Shown: piece after piece, positions 1-10,876 of the stretch | How the letters are laid out: each line of letters opens with the position of its first letter | How positions within the stretch are numbered: position 1 is the stretch's first letter | NCBI GenBank assembly: GCA_021234155.1 | Contig: JAJEKV010000062.1 | Location: 4,343,025 to 4,407,024, forward strand | DNA length: 64,000 nucleotides | From: Isoetes taiwanensis | Lineage: Eukaryota; Streptophyta; Lycopodiopsida; Isoetales; Isoetaceae | Direction of reading: 5' to 3' | Notes under the pieces: model-generated | What the model was told of the DNA's origin: nothing | Databases searched by the model: none | The model's input: only the letters and a program-made list of their open reading frames with translations | Position numbers and translations under genes: made by a program

Positions 1-326
1 GCACATATGAATCCATCATTATTGCGGTCGAAAATACGGAAAGCTTGATATAATTCCTGCTCCTCCTCCTCTTCATTGTTTGAACTTTTATACAAACCAA
101 AAAACTCCTCAAAATCAACTAAGCCATCCCCATTTTCATCCACAGATTTTAGCATAAGCTGAACTTCGTCTGCAGGGCTAGGAGAGTCTAACTTTGCCAT
201 GAGCTGCTGCAGCTCTTCAGTGCTAATAAAACCATCTCCATCCAAATCAAGAATGTTGAAAACTTTTTGCATCTCCATTCTTTCTTCATCAAACGGAGCT
301 TGCATCTCTTTTCCAGTGCAAAGCAT
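1..326 (-). CDS. Calmodulin-like EF-hand protein, C-terminal end cut by the window edge
   Basis: Reading the minus strand from about 326 leftwards gives an open frame with two complete EF-hand loops and the start of a third: DLDGDGFISTEE, DENGDGLVDFEEF and DRNNDGFI. A short glutamate run lies between loops two and three. This is the layout of plant calmodulin-like calcium sensors (CML), which bind calcium and then bind target proteins. An in-frame stop lies just upstream of 326, so either the ATG at 326 or the one at 278 is the start. The protein would have a very short N-terminus, and an upstream exon is possible. The frame is open to the left edge, so at least the last part of the third and probably a fourth EF-hand are outside the window. 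Calcium-binding residues in the visible loops look intact. Confidence 0.85.
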   Translation of the reverse strand, partial: MLCTGKEMQAPFDEERMEMQKVFNILDLDGDGFISTEELQQLMAKLDSPSPADEVQLMLKSVDENGDGLVDFEEFFGLYKSSNNEEEEEQELYQAFRIFDRNNDGFIC

Positions 327-3300
327 GATGTTTTTCCAGGGACCCTTTCGGGCTTAGAACTGAATCAAAATGCCAGTGATAGGGATGCTCTAGAAGAAAA
401 TCCACCTCTGGAGTTTCTATATGAGGTTCACTATGCTGTTATTTCTGGACTTCATTGAATTATATAACCCAAATTCTTAGAAACTACATAGAAGGCGAAA
501 CCCACAAATTTCTGCACGCAATAGATGACTCGCAAGCAATAATTTGGCTGCTACCTATTACAAAACTGCTTTTGGACTCTAATGAAGTAAAAGATGAAAA
601 AGATAAACAAAACGAACCTGCTAGAAGCCCCACTCCTGCATTACAGGCTCTGTTTTGTACTTTTGTTTGCAAAGATCCGAGGAAGCCTTTGTATTACGAA
701 TTATGGCCACACACCATCAGAAGATTTTAACCGATATTTTGAGGTGTCTGTTTTGGCGCATGACTCAGAATTAAGAGGAGCATTTTTTTTTTAGCTGAGA
801 AAAAAATTCGGAAGATGGAATGCAGGTTCTTACCATGTTGAGCTTCCGCCGTTGTATCGAATCTGGCCCCAGCTGGGAGCCTATGCGTTAGGTTTAGACC
901 CACCGACCGCGAACGATATCTGCTACAAATGAAATGAAGAAATAAATTTACAAAAAGCGTAGAGCTCTCAATATGTTAATGTGGAGCTCTATGGTACATA
1001 CCAATATGTGGAGCTGTTTGGTGTTTGCTATTTGCCAAGACATCTTACAAGCTTCTTGGAAGTAATTGAATCTTATGTCCTTTGTTGTGCATGCAAAGGT
1101 CCCTTCAACAGCTTTTCCACCACTTTCTAAAGCTTGCACACTCAAGACTCCACAAACATATAGAGATTATTGGTTGCGTTAGTACCTCGTAAAAATTTCC
1201 CCCAATTACTATCCCATCTTTATTACTACAAGATATCTATCACAGTCACAAACGCTTCTCTTTATCGACATACATCAAGCTTTCAGGTCTGCTCAAAACC
1301 GCTTAAAGTTATAAAGCACAAAAAAGATGCTTGTTATTCCCTATATACCCCATCTATGAAGATTTCCCTAGGTTTTTTCGGATTCCCTATCATTTCTTGA
1401 AGGTCCCTTAGATTTCCTAAAAGTTTGTGAAGCTTCTCCAGATTCATCAAGATTCCTTCAAGATCCTATAAAGATTCTTTGAGATTTCGTGAAGATTCTC
1501 CATGTTTCTTCAACTATGATTTAGATTCCCTGTCATTCTCAAATATTCATAGGATTCGTGCAATCCTCTCAAGATTTTCAAGTTTCGTTGAACCCAATAG
1601 CATAGTGTCCACGATGGATGATGAGCATAGGTCTCACTACGATGGGCGTCCATACGTGAACTATAAGACTAAAAGAGAAAGGTGGGAGGAAAGAAATTAA
1701 TAAAATAAATGTAATCAGCCATCTCTAATGGGCTGGGTCATTCATTGCATTCCTCTCGACCAATCTAGCAAATCCAAAATTTCAAGCAAATACCACACAT
1801 TTACATATGCAAGTGTGTCATCATAGTTAAAAATAATTGATTCGTATGCTAAATACATCTATACAAATAATAAAGAAATAAAAGAGTCGCTTCACTTAAA
1901 TAAGACGCGTCTATTAGGCTTTCGTACAACTCCAATGTCTCTTTTTCTTCTGGGGGAAATCCCTTCCCGCAAAATATGACAGTAGTCTAGGACCAATCAT
2001 GATCCTTGACCATTGGACTTCAAGCTTAGAACTCTAATCAATGATTATCAACTACAACAATCGCTCCTTTAAGTGGATTAAAAGATAGTTGGGGGCCGAT
2101 AAGTCGGCCCTAAATTCGAAAGCATCTCTAATCTATGCCGAGTCCTAATCCGACCCAAAGTCGGATGGGTCTAAAAACCCCAAAAAAAAATTATTTCCTT
2201 TTCTCTGTTGCATCCAATAGGGTCCCAAATAGCAAGAATGCAGGATTTTTATCCGTGATTTGGAGCAACCGAATCTCTTCCCCGAAGTCTTTCCACTCTC
2301 TCGCTTTTAAGTAATGCAAGTGCTTACAGCCACACGCAGAAAGGGGATTCGCCACTTTACATTAAAACTATAAAACACCTGAGGGGTTTTTGGACCCATT
2401 TTTGTACATATACTACCATTGTGAGGTCCTTTTCTCGCATTTTGCACTAGCCTAGATAATTTTTATTTGGAAGGGTCAAATTTTGCTTTTAAAAATCCAT
2501 ATACAGGGGTGATTTTTTGCCACCCTATGCATGCAGATGGCATACCCCCCATATACATGAGTGAATCCCCCTTGAATACGAGCTCCATGTAAGCTTTGCT
2601 CGATAGTTTTTCTGCTTTCTAAGTCGAGCTTAGTTCAAACATGTTTGGATGTTTATTTATAATGAAGAAAGCAAAATTGATCTTAGTTCTCAAATTAACA
2701 CCGACCAACCGATCTTAGTTCTCAAATTTTGGAAACAAAAGAAATATAAAATCTCTTGGATCTGAAATGCCTCTTGGGTCTAAAAACAAGAGAGTATGCG
2801 TTGCGCCCCCGTTGTTCATATCTTTCTGCCCTTCCAAATCTTCACCACTTCTTGGCACTCTTCCATTGTCTGAAACTACATGGTCACGGACTATTTTGTT
2901 ATCAGGGCCCATTATGCTTAGGTAAGCAAACAATAGTATAAGCAACACAAAGAATGGTTCTAATTGCTAAAAACTGCTTCCAAGGTCACGACAATAGCAT
3001 TTTCCCCTCAAAATATGGGGCAGAACACCATTGCTTTTTGCATCTAATTCAACTCTTTGAAGGACTTTGAAATTAGCACTCTTGCTTGTTTGTTACAGTG
3101 TTCTTGCTGATTAATGGGTGCAATGTATAGGCCATCGTTGCTTATTATTTGTAGCATTGTAATTTAACTTGAACACTATTTTTTTCTCTGAGCAGATACT
3201 GTAACAAATGACAGAGCAGTCCATACTACCAATTCTATTCTAGGATGTTTTTCTTTTGTAAATTCATTTCCTTTTATATTTGATTTGTAATTTAAATGTT

Positions 3301-3386
3301 AAATTCAGATAAACTAGGAAACAGATGGCAAAGAAACGAATCAACAAATATGATGCATACTGCCCGAGGAAGAGCCTTTAATCCAA
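327..3386. other. No recognisable gene; A+T-rich non-coding DNA with degenerate short repeats
   Basis: Short open frames occur on both strands but none shows a family I recognise. A stretch at about 1360-1570 is built of diverged repeats of an agattcct-like motif. Exon-like but unidentified peptide runs can be read near 690-930 (+) and 1030-1145 (-). They may be remnants of the gene on the left edge or of an older insertion. I see no RNA gene. Confidence 0.3.
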
Positions 3387-3474
3387 TAGACAAAGAATGA
3401 GGTGTAATCTTGTCCAGATTCACTATATATTAGACAAAGAATGAGGTGTAATCTTGTCTAGATTCACTATATAT
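3387..3474. repeat. Tandem duplication, 44-bp unit x2
   Basis: Two adjacent copies of a 44-bp unit that starts tagacaaagaatgaggtgta, differing at one position (tgtccag versus tgtctag). It lies in non-coding DNA and the near identity points to a recent slippage or duplication event. Confidence 0.9.
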
Positions 3475-4736
3475 TAAGAAATAGAGATGTATTGCATGTT
3501 GTTTATGCATTATCTGCAAGAAAAGAGAAAGTTGAATTTTGGCAAAATAGGTCGGTAGGTTGGCCAAAAATCCCCACCTATGTGATATTTCATGTATTTA
3601 TACGGTATACGTATGAATACCATGACACGTCACTTGAGTATAAGTAGATCCTTGGGGGTCATAAGGGATAACTTGGGCTAACCTAAAAGGGCTTTTGTTA
3701 ACAATGCTAAATTGTTAATAAGTTAATTAAGCTAATTAGACTAATTAATGTTATTAATTAGTAAGTGTAGGTTAATTAGGGAGTGCCACCTGGCCCGATT
3801 GGCCAGGGGAGACTTGCTAAAATTAGAGGGCACGTTGGGTCCCTACCCCCAATTCTGCCCCAAATTGATTTGGGAAGGCTTGGATAAGGGAGGAGCTATT
3901 CATCACTATGTTCTGATCTGAAGAATGGAAGCCTTTCGTGATAATGGCTCTAGCCAAGAGACCGGTTAGTCTTTAGATGGTTGTGGTTCAGCTAACCCTT
4001 GTATGACTAGATAGATGGTTAAAGTCTCTTTATGCAATGTTAGTAAGATGATGATGGATATTTTGTCTATGATTATGTTCTCTCTCAGTTCCTCATACGT
4101 GTTTGGGATTAAGGGTGGGTAAAGACCTGAAAAGCTCATAGTAGTAGATATGTTTCTAGCTAGAACCCTTAAGACCCAATAAATGTGGCCTATGTACAAG
4201 AGACCACCAGGCTCTGGATGCTATGATGTGGTTCCCACCAAATAACGGTCACAACTGGTAAAGTGGGGGCAGAGCCTTGCTGAGCGCGGCTACTGGGGCT
4301 CCTACAGTGTGCTAGGCTTATAGTCGGTCACTAAATGTGGGCCGGGTAGGGGTCTGACACCCCCTGGGATGTAGGATACGTGCCTATAAGGACGTCCAAC
4401 CTCATAAGCTTTAATGTGGAAAATCGAGTAGCTAAACCACCAACAAAATGATTATGCAAGAAACTGCAAACAGCCTAGCATAATGGCACTATAGAAAAAT
4501 ACAAATTGAGGTAGCTAGGGCTTCTGGTTAATTTGCAACTAGGGCAAACGAGTTGCAGCGAATGTATTCATTCCCAAAGAATTTTTCTAGTAGTGCTACA
4601 AAATCAACATATAGAGGCACAAATGATGGTGGACATGCCCAAAGGTTAAAGAAAAGCAGCATCGGGGCTCTGGAAAGGGAGATAGGCCCATGGCTTTAGT
4701 TACACAGGGCTACAGTTTTTGGAGCTTGAAATAAAT

Positions 4737-4748
4737 GCTCTGATACCA
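4737..4748 (-). other. Primer-binding-site-like sequence (initiator tRNA-Met type) of a lost LTR element
   Basis: The plus strand reads gctctgatacca, the reverse complement of TGGTATCAGAGC, the standard primer-binding site of plant LTR retrotransposons primed by initiator tRNA-Met. On the minus strand the LTR should lie at higher coordinates, beginning near 4752 after a 3-nt spacer. I could not find a matching second LTR to the left at 3.5-4.7 kb, so the element is a relic, a solo remnant, or a chance match. Region 3475-4736 otherwise holds no recognised gene. Confidence 0.4.
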
Positions 4749-4878
4749 AACTGCTTACAGAGTAGTCGAAGTGTTATAAGATCAAGAACGTCTATAACTA
4801 CTGCTACTGATATACTCTGGTCATTAAACAATAAGGAAGTAGGGGGCAGCTTAAGTCTTTGTGTTTTTATGGAAAACT

Positions 4879-4988
4879 ATGATTTAAATTGGACACATGT
4901 GAGCACACAAAAAAGTTTGGAAGGTGGTAAGTTATGATTTAAATTCGACATGTGTGAGCACACAAAAAATTTGGAAGGTGGTAGTTTT
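4879..4988. repeat. Tandem duplication, ~55-bp unit x2
   Basis: Two adjacent copies beginning atgatttaaatt, each followed by gagcacacaaaaaa and ttggaaggtggta, with a handful of substitutions between them. It lies just 5' of the heat-shock-element-like cluster and could be part of the same promoter or LTR. Confidence 0.85.
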
Positions 4989-5020
4989 TTCTGGAACTTT
5001 CGACCATGTGCCATAGGATA

Positions 5021-5287
5021 TTCTAGAATGTCGGAGGGTATTCGAGAAGCTTTCGCCCACCTTTTGGAAGTTTCCAGCCTATTCTTTGGCCTCATATTTA
5101 AAGGGCAAAGGTCAGCTACTCGGATCAAATTGCAGTCATAGGCGTCTGTGGCTGAAGCAGGGTCAAATTTAAGAAGGATGCGAAAGTTTCTAGAAACGAC
5201 TCTTGATGGTTATGGAACGTCTTGCTTTCTTTAGAATCTTTGATTACAAATTCTAGAGGGATCTAGAGTCTTTTATTTTGTATAAAA
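5021..5287 (+). promoter_or_regulatory. Cluster of heat-shock-element-like palindromes with two TATA-like boxes
   Basis: Within 180 bp there are four HSE-like sites of the nTTCnnGAAn type: TTCTAGAA (5021-5028), TTCGAGAAGCTTTC (5041-5054), GGAAGTTTCC (5066-5075) and GAAAGTTTCTAGAAAC (5182-5197). TATA-like boxes follow at 5094-5102 (atatttaaa) and 5281-5287 (tataaaa). Heat-shock factors bind inverted GAA repeats of this form. No coding region can be read directly downstream, so this may be the promoter part of an LTR, as in heat-activated copia elements. That last step is inference. Confidence 0.4.
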
Positions 5288-5339
5288 AGGAACAACATGC
5301 ATTAGTCGCTTGTGATTAGTAGCTGATTACTTTTCGGAT

Positions 5340-6061
5340 GAAAGGAGCTGGATTGTCTCAGAGGCTTTTAACTCTGCTAAATTGGATATCAACTCTGCTA
5401 AACTGAGCCGTTGATTAGAGGCTTTCAGCTTTGCTAAATTGGGTCGTTGAAAAAGAAATTGCCGAAGCTCTAAGCTCTGCTACGTTGCTATGAAGCCTAA
5501 GTTCTACGAAAGCTAACCTGTGAGTAGAAATTTTCCGAGTTGAGTGATTGAAAATAAAGTTGTTCTATTCTGAATTAGATCATTGAAAAGGAAGTTGTTC
5601 TGAGATAGAACAGACAAAAGAAAGGTTCTAAGCTCTGCAAAACCTCGAAGCTCTGCTATGTTATTGATATCATCTTTGCTGCAAGTGAATGAAAAATTAA
5701 ATAATGATGCAAATCCAAGATTCTTTACCTACTTAATAGTAAGTGTCTTCCACTTTAAAAGTTTGAATAGTTACCTAAGCTGTAGAAAAGTAGCGACAAA
5801 AGCTCCAAATAGAAAGACCATCTATGATATAGAAAAAAGGGCAATCGAGCTGCCATTGATGGGCCGTTGATATTAATTTTGTTGCATTAATGGAGAGTGG
5901 ATCTCGTAGATCAAAAATTTCTAATAACATTGGAAATCTCCCCAACTTTCATGAATGGACACCTCCCCAAGCTTCCACGAAAAGTTGGGGAGGTTTCCAA
6001 TTTAGAAAATTGGGGAGGTTCCTATTCTTGGGAGGCTAACTAGAGATGGGCAGAGATAATT
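5340..6061. other. Non-coding; degenerate short repeats and a small hairpin
   Basis: From 5340 to 5660 the sequence repeats ctctgctaaattgg-like motifs many times with divergence. At about 5967-5998 the sequence cctccccaa and its complement ttggggagg flank a 14-nt loop and could form a small hairpin. I see no gene here. Confidence 0.4.
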
Positions 6062-6360
6062 TAAGCGCGCTTGACATGTATGACATATATCATGGTATGG
6101 AATAATATATATGACATACATCACACACAATTGATATTTATATGTCTCATGTGTCATTGTTATATGAATAGTATATGTGATACGTGCTATAATATATCTC
6201 ATGACATGATATATGTCATAATATAATTGACATATATGGTAACTATGACACACTTGGCATTTATGACATATATCATGGTATGGAATAACATATATGACAT
6301 ACACCACAACACAAGTGATGTGTATATGTCGTATGTGTCGTTGTTTATCAACAATATCAC
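6062..6360. repeat. Diverged tandem repeat, ~185-bp period, rich in gacatatatcat motifs
   Basis: The block gacatatatcatggtatgg followed by aata/aaca, tatatgacataca and a cacacaa-like tail occurs from about 6080 and again from about 6265. The second copy differs by scattered substitutions. The interior is itself rich in tatgacatat palindromes. No ORF in the region has a plausible product. Confidence 0.7.
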
Positions 6361-6794
6361 TTATATCTAATTGAGTGTCATTTTCTGTTTGATAATATTT
6401 GTTTGATAAATATTTGTTTGAGGAGCCCTCCTACTGACACGTGGTATAGCACAATGGTTTTAAGTTGTTTAAAAAGTGTTATAAAAATGTTATAATCCTG
6501 TTATAAAAATGTTATGATCCTGTTATAAAAGCTGTTATAAAAACGAATGTTGCATAACGATCCAAGCCCACGTCATTGGACCTACGGTATACAGTAGAAT
6601 AGAGTAGAATAGGTGGAATAAAAGCCGTCGAATCTGTACGACCATGGAATCCTACTGATCGGATTATCGGATTAGTGATAATTGGCCCAACTTCCTTGGA
6701 TTGGGTCTGTCTTCAAGTTTAATTCATCTCTTAATCATATCCAATTCTCTCTGCATATAAGCACGTCAGTAGAAATGGTCTCTCTGAGGAGGCG

Positions 6795-7914
6795 ATGGCT
6801 CCAAAGAAAAGGAAGTTTGAAGAAACAGTCGTTGGGTTCTTGGATGACCATCTTCCAAACCCAAAACGTCACAAAATTGATCTCTTTCTGGTCGTAGATA
6901 GCTGGCGGGCTTGTGGTGATGATGGAGGCCAGAGCATGGAGGAGGATGAACCTTGTAACATGGAAGACAGAGTAGCCAATTCTTCTGGTAGCTTCAACAT
7001 GGAGGACAGAGTAGTCGATGTTGCTCGTAGCCTTAACTCTGGCCTGTTGGATCACTACTACAGAATAGGCAGTTTGCGACGTCATTTGCGACGTAACGAG
7101 AACATCAAACGTCGCATGCACACGCTTTAATAACATTTCCCGCTCGTCGCAAATGACGTCGCTGTGGATTCGTCGCAGCGCGACGTCACGTCGCATGTGC
7201 AATATATTAGCGACGTCATGGACGTCCCAAATACGTACAAAATATGTCCTTATGACGTTTTACAGACGTCGCTCATATGTTGCTAAGACGTACGTATATG
7301 TGCGTCCAAAATGTTTTTTCGTGGACTTGAACCCCTAACCTTTAGCTAACAAACCTGAGGCCTTACCAACACCTCAATAACTTATATTTGTATTTATTTT
7401 GTGTTTATTCTTAAAGTCGCAATGAGATGTTGTAATGACGTTGCACTTGCGACGCGTCACGTCGCAAATGCGACGTGGCACGTACAATATGCAACGTAAC
7501 ACGTTTCACATGCGACGTCACACGTTGCACTGCGCGATGTGACCGCGCCGCTAACTTTTTAACGCCACATTGCCATGTCAGCTGCCACATAGGATACCTT
7601 TGCGACGTCTGACCAAACGTTTCAAAAGCGACGAGGGACGTTGCATATGTGACGTTGTTTGAATTTTGCGCGACGTCTTTAGAACGCGCGCGAATTTTGC
7701 GACGTGGACGTTTCAAATACGTCGCAAACCGACGTCGCAAACAGCCCATTCTCTAGTAGTGGATGGCTTCAATTTTCCTGATCTCGACTTTGAATTGCCT
7801 GAGGAAATTGGATCTTTTGAATTGGTTGGCACTCTGGAAGAAAGTCCTGAGCTTGGTATCTTACCTCATAGGACATCATATATGTCTGTTTTCAATTTTT
7901 TAAGCCAGATTTGA
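6795..7914 (+). pseudogene. Hypothetical protein gene split by a CACTA transposon
   Basis: An ATG at 6795 opens 85 codons with a basic, nuclear-signal-like start (MAPKKRKFEE, then PNPKRHK) and an acidic segment with a repeated NMEDRV motif. The frame runs into the CACTA element at 7053. Beyond the element the same frame resumes at 7762 and runs to a stop at 7912-7914, encoding DLDFELPEEIGSFELVGT. Removing the element and one 3-bp target copy would rejoin the frame exactly, giving about 135 residues. I do not recognise the family. The second half resembles a sequence at 18.5 kb, so it is a small repeated gene family. More exon-like reading (FDLLGKYLQANINVLHQLQ) lies at about 7960-8100, so the gene may once have been longer. 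Confidence 0.6.
7053..7761. mobile_element. Non-autonomous CACTA (En/Spm-type) DNA transposon, 709 bp
   Basis: The element begins CACTACTACAGAATAGGC and ends with the complement of CACTACTAGAGAATGGGC. The 31-bp terminal inverted repeats have three mismatches. It is flanked by a perfect 3-bp target duplication GAT (7050-7052 and 7762-7764), as expected for CACTA elements. The subterminal regions carry many copies of GCGACGT/ACGTCGC in both orientations, the usual transposase-binding architecture of this superfamily. No transposase ORF is present; open frames inside it are by-products of the CG-rich repeats. It must depend on an autonomous relative elsewhere. Confidence 0.93.
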
Positions 7915-9021
7915 AATCCTCCTTCACTTCAAACACATATAAATTTATGCAATTCTGACCAGCTTGAAAAATTTGATCTGCTTGGCAAATATCTTCAGGC
8001 AAATATTAATGTTTTACATCAGCTGCAATGTTTGCCTGCCAGCAAGAACATGGATGATGCTCATAACTTCTTAGTCGCCACATCCTTGCCCTGTTTGTAG
8101 CATATCTTCATCCCGACAGAGAGCAGATGGAAATGAGAACCTCAAGAAAACTCTAAGCTTTAGCCATGGCCTGGAGCATCGAATGATAACTTCTGCTGCA
8201 AAAAGAAGCTAGCCACTATATTTAGAACCAAAATAAGAAAGCGGTTTTGAACCATGAAGCTCCTTAAATCCGGTGGTCGTGAACCTTCTCAAATCCAAAA
8301 AGAAATGTTTAGAGCTTTAAGCAGGGGAGAAAACAAAGGAACATTATATGACTCCGGCTCAAATATTATGCAAACTCTGGAGCATTCTGGAGCTCAAATG
8401 CCTGTGGCAAACTCTGTTCAAATGCATGTGGCAAACTCTGTTCTAGAGCTCAAACGCCTGTGGCAAACTCTATTCTTGGAATCAATCCTTCCTCTGCAGC
8501 AAAATGACTCCGCCCAGGATGTTAAGGTATACCTAACCCAAATCCAAGCAGTGTTTTTGTGGCCATGCTGCAATGACCGAAAATGTCGTACCTGATTCCA
8601 AGCCAAGTCGTGGCTGGATGCTCAACGTCGCCTCCTCCTGTGCTGAGATTAGCAGAGTAGCATGATGGATTTGATAGAAACAACCAGCATAAATCTCAGG
8701 GGAAGTGGAAACCACTGCCGAGCGCTGGCCGCAGCTATGCGATTGCTTGAACAGAAGGCAACGTTGAATCTGATATGGCATTTACTGCAAGCAGGAAAAA
8801 AAAAGGAAAAATATATATGAACTACTACTATATCCAACACATTTAATGCACCCAATCTATAGATAGATAGAGCAGATCTATTGGAGCCACCACTGTAGAT
8901 ATTCTATTTAGGCATGTGTTTTTATACCATCTAGGCTAGATATCGGATCCCATATTTTAGCATGTGCTTCCATTTGCTTAATGTAATAAATGTAATATAA
9001 AATGTGCACATAAGCTAGGCA
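7915..9021 (+). other. Exon-like remnants of an unidentified gene with a short internal repeat
   Basis: Several stretches read like coding exons in the plus direction: about 7960-8100, 8097-8210, 8254-8530 and 8560-8660, in different frames. They could be exons of one gene continuing from 6795 or decayed fragments. A 24-bp repeat, caaatgcctgtggcaaactc and variants, occurs three times at 8395-8474, encoding a repeated QMPVANSV-like peptide. No family is recognised. Downstream to 9021 I see only A+T-rich DNA. Confidence 0.35.
8395..8474 (+). repeat. 24-bp repeat, three copies
   Basis: Copies start at 8395, 8419 and 8451. The last is separated from the second by an 8-bp insertion, ctagagct. They lie within the open frame 8254-8595 and are in phase for the first two copies. 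Confidence 0.85.
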
Positions 9022-9336
9022 TATAAATAGAGGGTATCCTCCAATGCTTGAACACAATACGAGCTGAACTGCTTCTCTAGGCGCTTAGCTTTTCCCTTTT
9101 CCTATTTCTGAGGTATATTTTCTAACCTCTTCCACTCATCCATTCTACGTATACATTACATATCTTGCACATAAATTTACACTATTATTTGTTACTTCTA
9201 GTTATAGTTATTAAAGAAATTTAAAATTCCTTGCATATAAATTTACACTATTATTTGTTACTTCTAGTTATTAAAGAAATTTGAAATTCCTTGAATACTG
9301 CTTGTCTTATAAGTTAATAGTGTCTATTGATTTCAG
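9022..9336 (+). promoter_or_regulatory. TATA box, leader exon and 5' intron of the first Helitron-associated ORF
   Basis: TATAAATAG lies at 9022-9030. A leader of about 60-80 nt ends at 9112 with the donor GAG|GTATAT. The intron runs 9113-9336 and ends tgatttcag directly in front of the ATG. The related copy at 30.26 kb keeps the same arrangement (ttaaatag, donor AAG|GTATAT at 30349). The intron contains a tandem duplication of about 60 bp, 9164-9229 and 9230-9289, each starting cttgca[ct]ataaatttac and differing by a 6-bp indel. Confidence 0.6.
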
Positions 9337-9681
9337 ATGGGCAAGCCATTGCCAGAGCCCATTGTTATGTTGACGTATAAGATAAAAAAATTTCTATATA
9401 TAACAATTAAAGGAACGGGAGATGAGCTATATCATGTGGAGTGTGGTTGGATCCAAGGATCCTCAGAGTTTCTCTTTGACACTTTAGTTGAGGAACGTTT
9501 TTTGCCCAAATCCTTACTCAATAGATTGGAAATTATGGAAACAAATTACCTGTTGGGCGTCATAACCTATTATCTTGAGAAGTACATGGGTTGTGGCTCT
9601 ATTGGTCCTGCAGGTATCTTCAAAGTGGAGACCGAATTGGTGGATGGTAGGATTGAAGTTGGACTATTCAATGACATCTAA
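9337..9681 (+). CDS. Uncharacterised small protein carried by the Helitron (114 aa)
   Basis: ATG sits exactly at the start of exon 2 after the tttcag acceptor. The protein has no signal peptide or membrane segment that I can see. Its core, DELYHVECGWIQGSSE followed by a hydrophobic and acidic stretch, is conserved in the copy at 30507 (DELYHVQCGWIHESSE). Over about 65 residues roughly half the positions agree. I do not recognise the family; it does not look like the RPA-type protein some plant Helitrons carry. Its repeated association with this element suggests an element-encoded accessory protein, but a captured host gene that spread with the element is equally possible. Confidence 0.55.
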   Translation: MGKPLPEPIVMLTYKIKKFLYITIKGTGDELYHVECGWIQGSSEFLFDTLVEERFLPKSLLNRLEIMETNYLLGVITYYLEKYMGCGSIGPAGIFKVETELVDGRIEVGLFNDI

Positions 9682-9840
9682 TTCCATAGTTAGTAGTTGA
9701 TAATGTTTGGATTATCGAATGTACTTTGTTTGTTTTAATACTAAAGTTAACATCTATATAATGCTAACGTGAGTTATGGAGATGCGATGTGCATGTCTGG
9801 ATCTGTTTTAATTTGGTTTTTGTATTTTGCATTGTAGTAG

Positions 9841-10241
9841 ATGGCGAAATTGGTTGAAGAGACCACTGAGGCTATAATCGACCTAGATAATGGGACTGAT
9901 GGGTCCTTAACTGTACATGATATGGATTCGCATTTGACCAATAAACAGAATAGCCGGTATTTGTGATGATTGCTAGGAAGGGAAACCTTCGCAAACATAG
10001 ACGAAACCAAATTGCTTTGCATGTATCATTTAGGAAACGCCCTCCTCCGACGATGACGAGGAAATTGCAATCACAAGTAGAAAGGCTCTCTGAAGAGATA
10101 GATAAACTATCCAAGGAGTCTGTCACTCTTTCAATTAGTACTAAACGGCTCGCCGCGCAATTAATTCGTCTCCATCGACTATTGCAAATCGTTGAGGCTA
10201 GTGATGCCGTCATGGCGGCAGTATTAGAAGGCGAAATGTAG
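9841..10241 (+). CDS. Second accessory ORF: basic then coiled-coil protein, broken by one stop/frameshift
   Basis: An ATG at 9841, just after a tttgcattgtag acceptor-like sequence, opens an acidic 41-codon frame ending TTGTGATGA at about 9966. A second frame starts at the overlapping ATG (9966) and runs to 10241. It is very basic at first (RKGNLRKHRRNQ, RKRPPPTMTRK), then has a heptad-like LQSQVERLSEEIDKLSKE stretch predicted to be coiled coil. The two pieces may be one protein with a frameshift or two overlapping frames. The basic plus coiled-coil layout would suit nucleic-acid binding, but no family is recognised. Confidence 0.4.
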
Positions 10242-10745
10242 TTGAATTGATTATGTTATGTTGCTTATGATAATTATATGATCATGCCATTGCTATAGAC
10301 TTACCATATGATATTTTTTTCTATGCGAGCCATAATATGCTCAGTATGAGTTCATTATAATAACTCGATATACGGGGCATATACTGTAAGATAAACTGTG
10401 GATGATTTCATTATGATAATTAGATAATCATGCCATTACTATAGATGTATTATGAGATGCATGTTTTCTGCGATGTGTAATATGCGGTCAGCATAATTCC
10501 ATTGTAATAAACACATTATATGCGGTACATATTGTGAGATGACTTGTGATTTGTGCCATGGATCTCATGTTACGTAATATACACATAATATATCTAGATG
10601 TTATATATTATGAGTTGCTTATGAGATGCATGTTTTTTTGCAATGCGTAAGATGTTGTGAGATGAATTGTGATTTATGCCATGGATCTCGTGTTACGTTA
10701 TATATTATGAATGGTGAACTATGTTAGTAATGCAATCGCTCTGAT
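10242..10745 (+). repeat. A+T-rich diverged tandem repeats inside the Helitron
   Basis: Phrases such as gataattagataatcatgcc, gagatgcatgtttt, gcgatgtgtaatatg and gatttgtgccatggatctc recur at about 10260, 10420 and 10620-10690. This gives roughly three diverged copies of a 150-200-bp unit. No coding potential is visible. Confidence 0.6.
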
Positions 10746-10876
10746 TTCAACTACAGAGTCTCGATCCCAGTGCTACTACATGTTATTGTGAGGACAATCA
10801 TTCTTGAAAGAGACAAACGTGTAAGTTTTTTCTTCTGTGTCATTGTGCATCACAATAGTATTTGAATGTATTGAAT

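Noticed and set aside
3540-5870. A complete LTR retrotransposon around the primer-site-like sequence at 4737
   Set aside because: No matching pair of LTRs or coding domains could be found on either side.
6002-6307. 101-codon minus-strand frame rich in Tyr, His and Ile
   Set aside because: Artefact of the gacatatatcat tandem repeat.
7153-7749. Arg-rich frames on both strands at 7.15-7.75 kb
   Set aside because: They are read-throughs of GCGACGT subterminal repeats of the CACTA element.
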